From contig JBAIZL010000001.1 of the NCBI GenBank assembly GCA_036971475.1, forward strand, positions 93,952,983 to 94,016,982: a stretch of DNA of 64,000 bases, given 5' to 3'. Position 1 is the first letter of the stretch, and each line of letters starts with the position of its first letter. The position numbers and the translations under genes are program-made. The notes under the pieces are model-generated. The model saw nothing but the letters and a program-made list of their open reading frames with translations, did not search any database and was not told the DNA's origin. Shown piece after piece: positions 39,795 through 55,140 of the stretch. Origin of the DNA: Prosapia bicincta (taxonomy: Eukaryota; Arthropoda; Insecta; Hemiptera; Cercopidae).

Positions 39795-42700
39795 AACCAA
39801 ATCTATCCTGACTGGATACTTTATAGGTATATTTTAATATAGGTATATAGTAATGGTGTATAAAATTACAACCAAATCTATCCTGACTGGATAATATATA
39901 GGTATATTTTAATATAGGTATATAGTAATGGTGTATAAAATTACAACCAAATCTATATTGACTGGATACTTTATAGGTATATTTTAATATACGTATATAG
40001 TAATGTTGTATACAAATACAACGAATTTTATCTTGACTGGATTTTTCATAGGTATATTTTAATATTGGTATATAGCAATGTTGTATAAAATTACAACCAA
40101 ATCTATCCTGACTGGATACTTTATAGGCATATTTTAATATACGTATATAGGAATGTTGTATACAAATACAACGAATTTTATCTTGACTGGATTTTTCATA
40201 GGTATATTTTAATACTGGTATATAGCAATGTTGTATAAAATTACAACCAAATCTATCCTGACTGGATACTTTATAGGTATATTTTAATATACGTATATAG
40301 TAATGTTGTATACAAATACAACGAATTTTAACTTGACTGGATTTTTCATAGGTATATTTTATTATTGGTATATAGCAATGTTGTATAAAATTACAAACAA
40401 ATCTATCCTGAATGGATACTTTATAGGTATATTTTAATATACGTATATAGTAATGGTGTATAATATTACAACCAAATCTATAATGACTGGATACTTTATA
40501 GGTATATTTACATATAGGTATATAGTAATGGTGTATAAAATTACAACCAAATCTATCCTGACTGGATTCTTTATAGGTATATTTTAGTATAGGTATATAG
40601 TAATGGTGTAAAAACTTACAACCAAATCTATCCTGACTGGTTACTTTATAGGTATATTTTAATATAGGTATAGAGTAATGGTGTATAAAATTACAACCAA
40701 ATCTATCCTGACTGGATACTTTATAGGTATATTTTAATATAGGTATATAGTAATGGTGTATAAAATTACAACCAAATCTATCCTGACTGGATGCTTTATA
40801 GGTATATTTTAATATACGTATATAGTAATGGTGTATAAAATTACAACCAAATATATCCTGACTGGATACTTTATAGGTATATTTTAATATAGGTATATAG
40901 TAATGGTGTATAAAATTACAAAAAAATCTATCCTGACTGGATACTTTATAGGTATATTTTAATATAGGTATATAGTAATGGTGTATATAATTACAACCAA
41001 ATTTATCCTGACTGGATACTTTATAGGTATATTTTAATATAGGTATATAGTAATGTTGTATAAAATTACACCCAAATCTATCCTGACTGGATACTTTATA
41101 TGTATATTTTACTATACGTATATAGTAATGTTGTATACAAATACAACGAATTTTATCTTGACTTGATTTTTCATAGGTATATTTTAATATTGGTATATAG
41201 CAATGTTGTATAAAATTTCAACCAAATCTATCCTGACTGGATACTTTATAGGCATATTTTAATATACGTATATAGGAATGTTGTATACAAATACAACGAA
41301 TTTTATCTTGACTGGATTTTTCATAGGTATATTTTAATATTGGTATATAGCAATGTTGTATAAAATTACAACCAAATCTTTCCCGACTGGATACTTTATA
41401 GGTATATTTTAATATAGGTATATAGTAATGGTGTATAAAAATACAACCACATCTATCCTGACTGGATACTTTATATGTTTATTTAATTATACGTATATAG
41501 TAATGTTGTATACAAATACAACGAATTTTATCTTGACTGGATTTTTCAAAGGTATATTTTAAAATAGGTATATAGCAATGTTGTATAAAATTACAACCAA
41601 ATCTATCCTGACTGGATACTTTATAGGTATATTTTAATATAGGTATAAAGTAATGGTGTATAAAATTACAACCAAATCTATCCTGACTGGATACTTTATA
41701 GGTATATTTTAATATAGGTATATAGTAATGGTGTTTAAAATTACAACCAAATCTATCCTGACTGGATACTTTATAGGTATATTTTAATATAGGTATATAG
41801 TAATGGTGTATAAAATTACAACCAAATCTATCCTGACTGGATACTTTATAGGTATATTTTAATATAGGTATATAGTAATGGTGTATAAAATTACAACCAA
41901 ATCTATATTGACTGGATACTTTATAGGTATATTTTAATATACGTATATAGTAATGTTGTATACAAATACAACGAATTTCATCTTGACTGGATTTTTCATA
42001 GGTATATTTTAATACTGGTATATAGCAATGTTGTATAAAATTACAACCAAATCTATCCTGACTGAATACTTTATAGGTATATTTTAATATAGGTATATAG
42101 TAATGGTGTATAAAAATACAACCAAATCTATCCTGACTGGATACTTTATAGGTATATTTTAATATAGGTATATAGTAATGGTGTATAAAATTACAACCAA
42201 ATTTATTATGAATGGATACTTGATAGGTATATTTTAATATAGGTATATAGTACTGGTGGATAAAATTACAACCAAATCTATCCTGACTGGATATTTTATA
42301 GGTATATTTTAATATAGGTATATAGTAATGGTGTATAAAATTACAACCAAATCTATCCTGACTGGATACTTTATATGTATATTTTAATATACGTATATAG
42401 TAATGTTGTATACAAATACAACGAATTTTATCTTGACTGGATTTTTCATAGGTATATTTTAATATTGGTATATAGCAATGTTGTATAAAATTACAAACAA
42501 ATCTATCCTGAATGGATACTTTATAAGTATATTTTAATATACGTATATAGTAATGGTGTAAAAAATTATAACCAAATCTATCCTGACTGGATACTTTATA
42601 GGTATATTTTAATATAGGTATATAGTAATGGTGTATAAAATTACAACCAAATCTATCCTGACTGGATACTTTATAGGTATATTTTAATATAGGTATATAG

Positions 42701-45268
42701 TAATGGTGTATAAAATTACAACCAAATCTATTATGACTGGATACTTTATAGGTATATTTCAATATAGGTATATAGTAATGGTGTTTAAAATTACAACCAA
42801 ATCTATCCTGACTGGATACTTTATAGGTATATTTTAATATAGGTATATAGTAATGGTGTATAAAATTACAACCAAATCTATCCTGACTGGATAATTTATA
42901 GGTATATTTTAATATAGGTATATAGTAATGGTGTATAAAATTACAACCAAATCTATATTGACTATATACTTTATAGGTGTATTTTAATATACGTATATAG
43001 TAATGTTGTATACAAATACAACGAATTTTATCTTGACTGGATTTTTCATAGGTATATTTTAATATTGGTATATAGAAATGTTGAATAAAATTACAACCAA
43101 ATCTATTCTGACTGGATACTTTATAGGCATATTTTAATATACGTATATAGGAATGTTGTATACAAATACAACGAATTTTATCTTGACTGGATTTTTCATA
43201 GGTATATTTTAATATTGGTATATAGCAATGTTGTATAAAATTACAACCAAATCTATCCTGACTGGATACTTTATAGGTATATTTTAATATAGGTATATAG
43301 TAATGGTGTATAAAATTACAACCAAATCTATCCTGACTGGATACTTTATAGGTATATTTTATTATACGTATATAGTAATGTTGTATACAAGTACAACGAA
43401 TTTTATCTTGACTGGATTTTACATAGGTATATTTTAATATTGGTATATAGCAATGTTGTATAAAATTACAACCAAATCTATTCTGACTGGATACTTTATA
43501 GGTATATTTTAATATACGAATTTAGTAATGTTGTATACAAATACAACGAATTTTATCTTGACTGGATTTTTCATAGGTATATTTTAAAAAAGGTATATAG
43601 CAATGTTGTATAAAATCACAAACAAATCTATCCTGACTGGATACTTTATAGGTATATTGTAATATAGGTATATAGTAATGGTGTATAACATTACAACCAA
43701 ATCTATCCTGACTGGATACTTTATAGGTATATTTTAATATACGTATATAGGAATGTTGTATACAAATACAACGAATTTTAATTTGACTGGATTTTTCATA
43801 GGTATATTTTAATATTGGTATATAGCAATGTTGTATAAAATTACAAACAAATCTATCATGAATGGATACTTTATAGGTATATTTTAATATACGTACATAG
43901 TAATGGTGTATAAAATTACAACCAAATCTATAATGATTGGATACTTTATAGGTATATTTTAATATAGGTATATAGTAATGGTGTATAAAATTACAACCAA
44001 ATCTATCCTGACTGGATACTTTATAGGTATATTTTAGTATAGGTATATAGTAATGGTGCATAAAATTACAACCAAATCTATCCTGACTGGATACTTTATA
44101 GGTATATTTTAATATAGGTATATAGTAATGGTGTATAAAATTACAACCAAATCTATCCTGACTGGATACTTTATAGGTATATTTTAATATAGGTATATAG
44201 TAATGGTGTATAAAATTACAACCAAATCTATCCTGACTGGATACTTTATAGGTATATTTTATTATAGGTATATAGTAATGGTGTATAAAAATACAACCAA
44301 ATCTATCCTGACTGGATACTTTATAGGTATATTTTAATATAGGTATGTAGTAATGGTGTATAAAATTACAACCAAATCTATCCTGACTGGATACTTTATA
44401 GGTATTTTTCAATATAGGTATATAGTAATGGTGTATAAAATTACAACCAAATCTATCCTGACTGGATACTTTATAGGTATATTTTAATATAGGTATATAG
44501 TAATGGTGTATAAAATTACAACCAAATCTATCCTGACTGGATAATTTATAGGTATATTTTAATATAGGTATATAGTAATGGTGTATAAAATTACAACCAA
44601 ATCTATATTGACTGGATACTTTATAGGTATATTTTAATATACGTATATAGTAATGTTGTATACAAATACAACGAATTTTATCTTGACTGGATTTTTCATA
44701 GGTATATTTTAATACTGGTATATAGCAATGTTGTATAAAATTACAACCAAATCTATCCTGACTGGATACTTTATAGGTATATTTTAATATACGTATATAG
44801 TAATGTTGTATACAAATACAACGAATTTTAACTTGACTGGATTTTTCATAGGTATATTTTATTATTGGTATATAGCAATGTTGTATAAAATTACAAACAA
44901 ATCTATCCTGAATGGATACTTTATAGGTATATTTTAATATACGTATATAGTAATGGTGTATAAAATTACAACCAAATCTATAATGACTGGATACTTTATA
45001 GGTATATTTACATATAGGTATATAGTAATGGTGTATAAAATTACAACCAAATCTATCCCGACTGGATTCTTTATAGGTATATTTTAGTATAGGTATATAG
45101 TAATGGTGTATAAACTTACAACCAAATCTATCCTGACTGGATACTTTATAGGTATATTTTAATATAGGTATATAGTAATGGTGTATAAAATTACAACCAA
45201 ATCTATCCTGACTGGATACTTTATAAGTATATTTTAATATAGGTATATAGTAATGGTGTATAAATTAC
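39795..45268 (+). repeat. 5,474-bp higher-order repeat, copy 2
   Basis: This is the second copy, ending with the same one-base deletion (ggtgtataaattac near 45,255). The copy therefore carries the deletion as its terminal marker. The sequence before copy 1 lacks that deletion, and the sequence after copy 2 diverges at once (atatacgt against atataggt near 45,311). The near identity indicates a very recent duplication or recent gene conversion. An assembly duplication is the alternative explanation. Confidence 0.9.
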
Positions 45269-47884
45269 AACCAAATCTATCCTGACTGGATACTTTATAG
45301 GTATATTTTAATATACGTATATAGTAATGGTGTATAAAATTACAACCAAATCTATCCTGACTGGATACTTTATAGGTATATTTTAATATAGGTATATAGT
45401 AATGGTGTATATAATTACAACCAAATTTATCCTGACTGGATACTTTATAGGTATATTTTAATATAGGTATATAGTAATGTTGTATAAAATTACAACCAAA
45501 TCTATCCTGACTGGATACTTTATATGTATATTTTAATATACGTATATAGTAATGTTGTATACAAATACAACGAATTTTATCTTGACTTGATTTTTCATAG
45601 GTATATTTTAATATTGGTATATAGCAATGTTGTATAAAATTACAACCAAATCTATCCTGACTGGATACTTTATAGGCATATTTTAATATACGTATATAGG
45701 AATGTTGTATACAAATACAACGAATTTTATCTTGACTGGATTTTTCATAGGTATATTTTAATATTGGTATATAGCAATGTTGTATAAAATTACAACCAAA
45801 TCTATCCTGACTGGATACTTTATAGGTATATTTTATTATAGGTATATAGTAATGGTGTATAAAAATACAACCAAATCTATCCTGACTGGATACTATATAG
45901 GTATATTTAATTATACGTATATAGTAATATTGTATACAAATACAACGAATTTTATCTTGTCTGGATTTTTCAAAGGTATATTTTAAAAAAGGTATATAGC
46001 AATGTTGTATAAAATCACAACCAAATCTATCCTGACTGGATACTTTATAGGTATATTTTAATATAGGTATAAAGTAATGGTGTATAAAATTACAACCAAA
46101 TCTATCCTGACTGGATACTTTATAGGTATATTTTAATATTGGTATATAGCAATGTTGTATAAAATTACAACCAAATATATCCTGACTGGATACTTTATAG
46201 GTATATTTTAATATAGGTATATAGTAATGGTGTATAAAATTACAACCAAATTTATCCTGACTGGATACTTTATAGGTATATTTTAATATAGGTATATAGT
46301 AATGGTGTATAAAATTACAACCAAATATATCCTGACTGGATACTTTATATGTATATTTTAATATACGTATATAGTAATGTTGTATACAAATACAACGAAT
46401 TTTATCTTGACTTGATTTTTCATAGGTATATTTTAATATTGGTATATAGCAATGTTGTATAAAATTACAACCAAATCTTTCCAGACTGGATACTTTATAG
46501 GCATATTTTAATATACGTATATAGGAATGTTGTATACAAATACAACGAATTTTATCTTGACTGGATTTTTCATAGGTATATTTTAATATTGGTATATAGC
46601 AATGTTGTATAAAATTACAACCAAATCTATCCTGACTGGATACTTTATAGGTATATTTTAATATAGGTATATAGTAATGGTGTATAAAATTACAACCAAA
46701 TCTATCCTGACTGGATACTTTATAGATATATATTTTAATATACGTATATAGTAATATTGTATACAAATACAACGAATTTTATCTTGTCTGGATTTTTCAA
46801 AGGTATATTTTAAAAAAGGTATATAGCAATGTTGTATAAAATCACAACCAAATCTATCCTGACTGGATACTTTATAGGTATATTGTAATATAGGTATATA
46901 GTAATGGTGTATAAAATTACAACCAAATCTGTCCTGACTGGATACTTTATAGGTATATTTTAATATTGGTATATAGCAATGTTGTATAAAATTACAACAA
47001 AATATATCCTGACTGGATACTTTATAGGTATATTTTAATATAGGTATATAGTATTGGTGTATAAAATTCCAACGAAATCTATCCTGACTGGATACTTTAT
47101 AGGTATATTTTAATATACGTATATAGTAATGTTGTATAAAATTACAACCAAATCTATAATGACTGGATACTTTATAGGTATATTTACATATAGGTATATA
47201 GTAATGGTGTATAAAATTACAAACAAATCTATCCTGACTGGATACTTTATAGGTATATTTTAGTATAGGTATATAGTAATGGTGTATAAAATTACAACCA
47301 AATCTATCCTGACTGGATACTTTATAGGTATATTTTAATATAGGTATATAGTAATGGTGTATAAAATTACAACCAAATCTATCCTGACTGGATACTTTAT
47401 AGGTATATTTTAATATAGGTATATAGTAATGGTGTATAAAATTACAACCAAATCTATCCTGACTGGATACTTTATAGGTATATTTTAATATAGGTATATA
47501 GTAATGGTGTATAAAATTACAACCAAATCTACCCTGAATGGATACTTTATAGGTATATTTTAATATACGTATATAGTAATGGTGTATAAAATTACAACCA
47601 AATCTATCCTGACTGGATACTTTATAGGTATATTTAAATATAGGTATATAGAATGGTGTATAAAATTACAAACAAATCTATCCTGACTGGATACTTTATA
47701 GGTATATTTTAATATAGGTATATAGTAATGGTGTATAAAATTACAACCAAATTTATCCTGACTGGATACTTTATAGGTATATTTTAATATAGGTATATAG
47801 TAATGGTGTATAAAATTACAACCAAATCTATCCTGACTGGAGACTTTATATGTATATTTTAATATACGTATATAGTAATGTTGT
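45269..47884 (+). repeat. Satellite segment of the right-hand flavour, irregular
   Basis: Here the monomer mix changes. Class C units appear directly after A units (46,136 and 46,961). New variants arise, such as accaaatatatcc, gtattggtgtat with aaattccaacg (47,051), cttgtctgg with ttcaaagg (45,957 and 46,787) and ctaccctgaatgg. Two small length changes occur: two extra bases near 46,725 (tatagatatatatttt) and one base lost near 47,650 (tatatagaatgg). No clear local tandem higher-order copy was found. Confidence 0.75.
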
Positions 47885-49534
47885 ATACAAATACAACGAA
47901 TTTTATCTTGACTGGATTTTTCATAGGTATATTTTAATATTGGTATATAGAAATGTTGAATAAAATTACAACCAAATCTATCCTGACTGGATACTTTATA
48001 GGCATATTTTAATATACGTATATAGGAATGTTGTATACAAATACAACGAATTTTATCTTGACTGGATTTTTCATAGGTATATTTTAATATTGGTATATAG
48101 CAATGTTGTATAAAATTACAACCAAATCTATCCTGACTGGATACTTTATAGGTATATTTTAATATAGGTATATAGTAATGGTGTATAAAATTACAACCAA
48201 ATCTATCCTGACTGGATACTTTATAGGTATATTTTATTATACGTATATAGTAATGTTGTATACAAGTACAACGAATTTTATCTTGACTGGATTTTACATA
48301 GGTATATTTTAATATTGGTATATAGCAATGTTGTATAAAATTACAACCAAATCTATCCTGACTGGATACTTTATAGGTATATTTTAATATACGTATTTAG
48401 TAATGTTGTATACAAATACAACGAATTTTATCTTGACTGGATTTTTCATAGGTATATTTTAAAAAAGGTATATAGCAATGTTGTATAAAATCACAAACAA
48501 ATCTATCCTGACTGGATACTTTATAGGTATATTGTAATATAGGTATATAGTAATGGTGTATAAAATTACAACCAAATCTATCCTGACTGGATACTTTATA
48601 GGTATATTTTAATATAGGTATATAGTAATGGTGTATAAAATTACAACCAAATCTATCCTGACTGGATACTTTATAGGTATATTTTATTATACGTATATAG
48701 TAATGTTGTATACAAGTACAACGAATTTTATCTTGACTGGATTTTTCATAGGTATATTTTAATATTGGTATATAGAAATGTTGAATAAAATTACAACCAA
48801 ATCTATCCTGACTGGATACTTTATAGGCATATTTTAATATACGTATATAGGAATGTTGTATACAAATACAACGAATTTTATCTTGACTGGATTTTTCATA
48901 GGTATATTTTAATATTGGTATATAGCAATGTTGTATAAAATTACAACCAAATCTATCCTGACTGGATACTTTATAGGTATATTTTAATATAGGTATATAG
49001 TAATGGTGTATAAAATTACAACCAAATCTATCCTGACTGGATACTTTATAGGTATATTTTATTATACGTATATAGTAATGTTGTATACAAGTACAACGAA
49101 TTTTATCTTGACTGGATTTTACATAGGTATATTTTAATATTGGTATATAGCAATGTTGTATAAAATTACAACCAAATCTATCCTGACTGGATACTTTATA
49201 GGTATATTTTAATATACGTATTTAGTAATGTTGTATACAAATACAACGAATTTTATCTTGACTGGATTTTTCATAGGTATATTTTAAAAAAGGTATATAG
49301 CAATGTTGTATAAAATCACAAACAAATCTATCCTGACTGGATACTTTATAGGTATATTGTAATATAGGTATATAGTAATGGTGTATAAAATTACAACCAA
49401 ATCTATCCTGACTGGATACTTTATAGGTATATTTTAATATTGGTATATAGCAATGTTGTATAAAATTACAAACAAATCTATCCTGAATGGATACTTTATA
49501 GGTATATTTTAATATACGTACATAGTAATGGTGT
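47885..49534 (+). repeat. 825-bp (11-monomer) direct tandem duplication
   Basis: Markers repeat 825 bp apart: tatatagaaatgttgaat at 47,944 and 48,769, acaagtacaacg at 48,262 and 49,087, and tatttagtaatg and ttttaaaaaagg likewise. The first class B of the second copy, near 48,711, has the acaagtacaacg body joined to the normal ttttcatagg end, so it is a hybrid monomer at the crossover. The same 11-monomer order occurs once in other places, such as 23.3-23.9 kb. Confidence 0.8.
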
Positions 49535-52500
49535 ATAAAATTACAACCAAATCTATAATGATTGGATTCTTTATAGGTATATTTTAATATAGGTATATAG
49601 TAATGGTGTATAAAATTACAACCAAATCTATCCTGACTGGATACTTTATAGGTATATTTTAATATAGGTATATAGTAATGGTGTTTAAAATTACAACCAA
49701 ATCTATCCTGACTGGATACTTTATAGGTATATTTTAATATAGGTATATAGTAATGGTGTATAAAATTACAACCAAATCTATCCTGACTGGATACTTTATA
49801 GGTATATTTTAATATAGGTATATAGTAATGGTGTTTAAAATTACAACCAAATCTATCCTGACTGGATACTTTATAGGTATATTTTAATATAGGTATATAG
49901 TAATGGTGTATAAAATTACAACCAAATCTATCCTGACTGGATACTTTATAGGTATATTTTAATATAGGTATATAGTAATGGTGTATAAAATTACAACCAA
50001 ATCTATCCTGACTGGATACTTTATAGGTATATTTTATAATAGGTATATAGTAATGGTGTATAAAAATACAACCAAATCTATCCTGACTGGATACTTTATA
50101 GGTATATTTTAATATAGGTATATAGTAATGGTGTATAAAATTACAACCTAATCTATCCTGACTGGATACTTTATAGGTATATTTTAATATACGTATATAG
50201 TAATGTTGTATACAAATACAACGAATTTTATCTTGACTTGATTTCTCATAGGTATATTTTAATATTGGTATATAGCAATGTTGTATAAAATTACAACCAA
50301 ATCTATCCTGAATGGATACTTTATAAGTATATTTTAATATACGTATATAGTAATGGTGTATAAAATTACAACCAAATCTATCCTGACTGGATACTTTATA
50401 GGTATATTTTAATATAGGTATATAGTAATGGTGTATAAAATTACAACCAAATCTATCCTGACTGGACACTTTATAGGTATATTTTAATATAGGTATGTAG
50501 TAATGGTGTATAAAATTACAACCAAATCTATCCTGACTGGATACTTTATAGGTATTTTTCAATATAGGTATATAGTAATGGTGTATAAAATTACAACCAA
50601 ATCTATCCTGACTGGATACTTTATAGGTATATTTTAATATAGGTATATAGTAATGGTGTATAAAATTACAACCAAATGTATATTGACTGGATACTTGATA
50701 GGTATATTTTAATATACGTATATAGTAATGTTGTATACAAATACAACGAATTTTATCTTGACTGGATTTTTCATAGGTTTATTTTAATATTGGTATATAG
50801 CAATGTTGTATAAAATTACAACCAAATCTTTCCAGACTGGATACTTTATAGGCATATTTTAATATACGTATATAGGAATGTTGTATACAAATACAACGAA
50901 TTTTATCTTGACTGGATTTTTCATAGGTATATTTTAATATTGGTATATAGCAATGTTGTATAAAATTACAACCAAATCTATCCTGACTGGATACTTTATA
51001 GGTATATTTTAATATAGGTATATAGTAATGGTGTATAAAATTACAACCAAATCTATCCTGACTGGATACTTTATAGGTATATTTTAATATACGTATATAG
51101 TATGTTGTATACATATACAACGAATTTTATCTCGTCTGGATTTTTCAAAGGTATATTTTAAAAAAGGTATATAGCAATGTTGTATAAAATCACAACCAAA
51201 TCTATCCTGACTGGATACTTTATAGGTATATTTTAATATAGGTATATAGTAATGGTGTATAAAATTACAACCAAATCTATCCTGACTGGATACTTTATAG
51301 GTATATTTTAATATTGGTATATAGCAATGTTGTATAAAATTACAAACAAATATATCCTGACTGGATACTTTATAGGTATATTTTAATATAGGTATATAGT
51401 ATTGGTGTATAAAATTCCAACGAAATCTATCCTGACTGGATACTTTATAGGTATATTTTAATATAGCTATATAGTAATGGTGTATAAAATTACAACCAAA
51501 TCTATAATGACTGGATACTTTATAGGTATATTTTAATATAGGTATATAGTAATGGTGTATAAAATTACAACCAAATCTATCCTGACTGGATACTTTATAG
51601 GCATATTTTAATATACGTATATAGGAATGTTGTATACAAATACAACGAATTTTATCTTGACTGGATTTTTCATAGGTATATTTTAATATTGGTATATAGC
51701 AATGTTGTATAAAATTACAACCAAATCTATCCTGAATGGATACTTTATAGGCATATTTTAATATACGTATATAGTAATGTTGTATACAAATACAACGAAT
51801 TTTAACTTGACTTGATTTTTCATAGGTATATTTTATTATTGGTATATAGCAATGTTGTATAAAATTACAAACAAATCTATCCTGAATGGATACTTTATAG
51901 GTATATTTTAATATACGTATATAGTAATGGTGTATAAAATTACAACCAAATCTATAATGACTGGATACTTTATAGGTATATTTACATATAGGTATATAGT
52001 AATGGTGTATAAAATTACAAACAAATCTATCCTGACTGGATACTTTATAGGTATATTTTAGTATAGGTATATAGTAATGGTGTATAAAATTACAACCAAA
52101 TCTATCCTGACTGGATACTTTATAGGTATATTTTAATGTAGGTATATAGTAATGGTGTATAAAATTACAACCAAATCTATCCTGACTGGATACTTTATAG
52201 GTATATTTTAATATAGGTATATAGTAATGGTGTATAAAATTACAACCAAATCTATCCTGACTGGATACTTTATAGGTATATTTTAATATAGGTATATAGT
52301 AATGGTGTATAAAATTACAACCAAATCTACCCTGACTGGATACTTTATAGGTATATATTAATATACGTATATAGTAATGGTGTATAAAATTACAACCAAA
52401 TCTATCCTGACTGGATACTGTATAGGTATATTTTAATATAGGTATATAGTAATGGTGTATAAAATTACAAACAAATCTATCCTGACTGGATACTTTATAG

Positions 52501-55140
52501 GTATATTTTAATATAGGTATATAGTAATGGTGTATATAATTACAACCAAATTTATCCTGACGGGATACTTTATAGGTATATTTTAATATAGGTATATAGT
52601 AATGTTGTATAAAATTACAACCAAATCTATCCTGACTGGATACTTTATAGGCATATTTTAATATACGTATATAGGAATGTTGTATACAAATACAACGAAT
52701 TTTATCTTGACTGGATTCTTCATAGGTATATTTTAATATTGGTATATAGCAATGTTGTATAAAATTACAACCAAATCTATCCTGACTGGATACTTTATAG
52801 GTATATTTTAATATAGGTATATAGTAATGGTGTATAAAAATACAACCAAATCTATCCTGACTGGATACTTTATAGGTATATTTTAATATACGTATATAGT
52901 AATGTTGTATACAAATACAACGAATTTTATTTTGTCTGGATTTTTCAAAGGTATATTTTAAAAAAGGTATATAGCAATGTTGTATAAAATCACAACCAAA
53001 TCTATCCTGACTGGATACTTTATAGGTATATTTTAATATAGGTATAAAGTAATGGTGTATAAAATTACAACCAAATCTATCCTGACTGGATACTTTATAG
53101 GTATATTTTAATATTGGTATATAGCAATGTTGTATAAAATTACAACCAAATATATCCTGACTGGATACTTTATAGGTATATTTTAATATAGGTATATAGT
53201 AATGGTGTATAAAATTACAACCAAATTTATCCTGACTGGATACTTTATAGGTATATTTTAATATAGGTATATAGTAATGGTGTATAAAATTACAACCAAA
53301 TCTATCCTGACTGGATACTTTATATGTATATTTTAATATACGTATATAGTAATGTTGTATACAAATACAACGAATTTTATCTTGACTTGATTTTTCATAG
53401 GTATATTTTAATATTGGTATATAGCAATGTTGTATAAAATTACAACCAAATCTATCCTGACTGGATACTTTATAGGCATATTTTAATATACGTATATAGG
53501 AATGTTGTATACAAATACAACGAATTTTTTCTTGACTGGATTTTTCATAGGTATATTTTAAAAAAGGTATATAGCAATGTTGTATAAAATCACAACCAAA
53601 TCTATCCTGACTGGATACTTTATAGGTATATTTTAATATAGGTATATAGTAATGGTGTATAAAATTACAACCAAATCTATCCTGACTGGATACTTTATAG
53701 GTATATTTTAATATTGGTATATAGCAATGTTGTATAAAATTACAACCAAATATATCCTGACTGGGTACTTTATAGGTATATTTTAATATAGGTATATAGT
53801 ATTGGTGTATAAAATTCCAACCAAATCTATCCTGACTGGATACTTTATAGGTATATTTTAATATAGCTATATAGTAATGGTGTATAAAATTACAACCAAA
53901 TCTATAATGACTGGATACTTTATAGGTATATTTTAATATAGGTATATAGTAATGGTGTATAAAATTACAACCAAATCTATCCTGACTGGATACTTTATAG
54001 GCATATTTTAATATACGTATATAGGAATGTTGTATACAAATACAACGAATTTTATCTTGACTGGATTTTTCATAGGTATATTTTAATATTGGTATATAGC
54101 AATGTTGTATAAAATTACAACCAAATCTATCCTGAATGGATACTTTATAGGCATATTTTAATATACGTATATAGGAATGTTGTATACAAATACAACGAAT
54201 TTTATCTTGACTGGATTTTTCATAGGTATATTTTAATACTGGTATATAGCAATGTTTTATAAAATTACAACCAAATCTATCCTGACTGGATACTTTATAG
54301 GTATATTTTAATATACGTATATAGTAATGTTGTATACAAATACAACGAATTTTAACTTGACTTGATTTTTCATAGGTATATTTTATTATTGGTATATAGC
54401 AATGTTGTATAAAATTACAAACAAATCTATCCTGAATGGATACTTTATAGGTATATTTTAATATACGTATATAGTAATGGTGTATAAAAGTACAACCAAA
54501 TCTATAATGACTGGATACTTTTTAGGTATATTTACATATAGGTATATAGTAATGGTGTATAAAATTACAAACAAATCTATCCTGACTGGATACTTTATAG
54601 GTATATTTTAGTATAGGTATATAGTAATGGTGTATAAAATTACAACCAAATCTATCCTGACTGGATACTTTATAGGTATATTTTAATATAGGTATATAGT
54701 AATGGTGTATAAAATTACAACCAAATCTATCCTGACTGGATACTTTATAGGTATATTTTAATATAGGTATATAGTAATGGTGTATAAAATTACAACCAAA
54801 TCTATCCTGACTGGATACTTTATAGGTATATTTTAATATAGGTATATAGTAATGGTGTATAAAATTACAACCAAATCTACCCTGAATGGATACTTTATAG
54901 GTATATTTTAATATACGTATATAGTAATGGTGTATAAAATTACAACCAAATCTATCCTGACTGGATACTTTATAGGTATATTTTAATATAGGTATATAGT
55001 AATGGTGTATAAAATTACAAACAAATCTATCCTGACTGGATACTTTATAGGTATATTTTAATATAGGTATATAGTAATGGTGTATAAAATTACAACCAAA
55101 TTTATCCTGACTGGATACTTTATAGGTATATTTTAATATA
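49535..55140 (+). repeat. Satellite segment with repeated right-hand motifs
   Basis: All 75-bp monomers. Left of ~50.8 kb it resembles the 23.9-25.2 kb block (gatttctcat, tatgtagtaatgg, tatttttcaata). After that come right-hand variants: aatctttccagac (50,827), ctcgtctgg (51,131), gtattggtgtataaaattcc (51,390 and 53,790), tatagctatatag (51,462 and 53,862), and ttttaacttgacttgattt (51,801 and 54,351). The last group recurs at an offset of 2,400 bp for part of its length and 2,550 bp later. There is a one-base loss near 51,101 (tatatagtatgttg). Confidence 0.72.

Noticed and set aside
34321..45268. Long terminal repeats of a retroelement (two near-identical blocks)
   Set aside because: The two blocks are directly adjacent with nothing between them and consist only of satellite monomers.
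45777..45986. 69-codon plus-strand open frame with an ATG start
   Set aside because: It is a chance frame across three monomers, opened by local substitutions. It occurs once and has no features of a gene.
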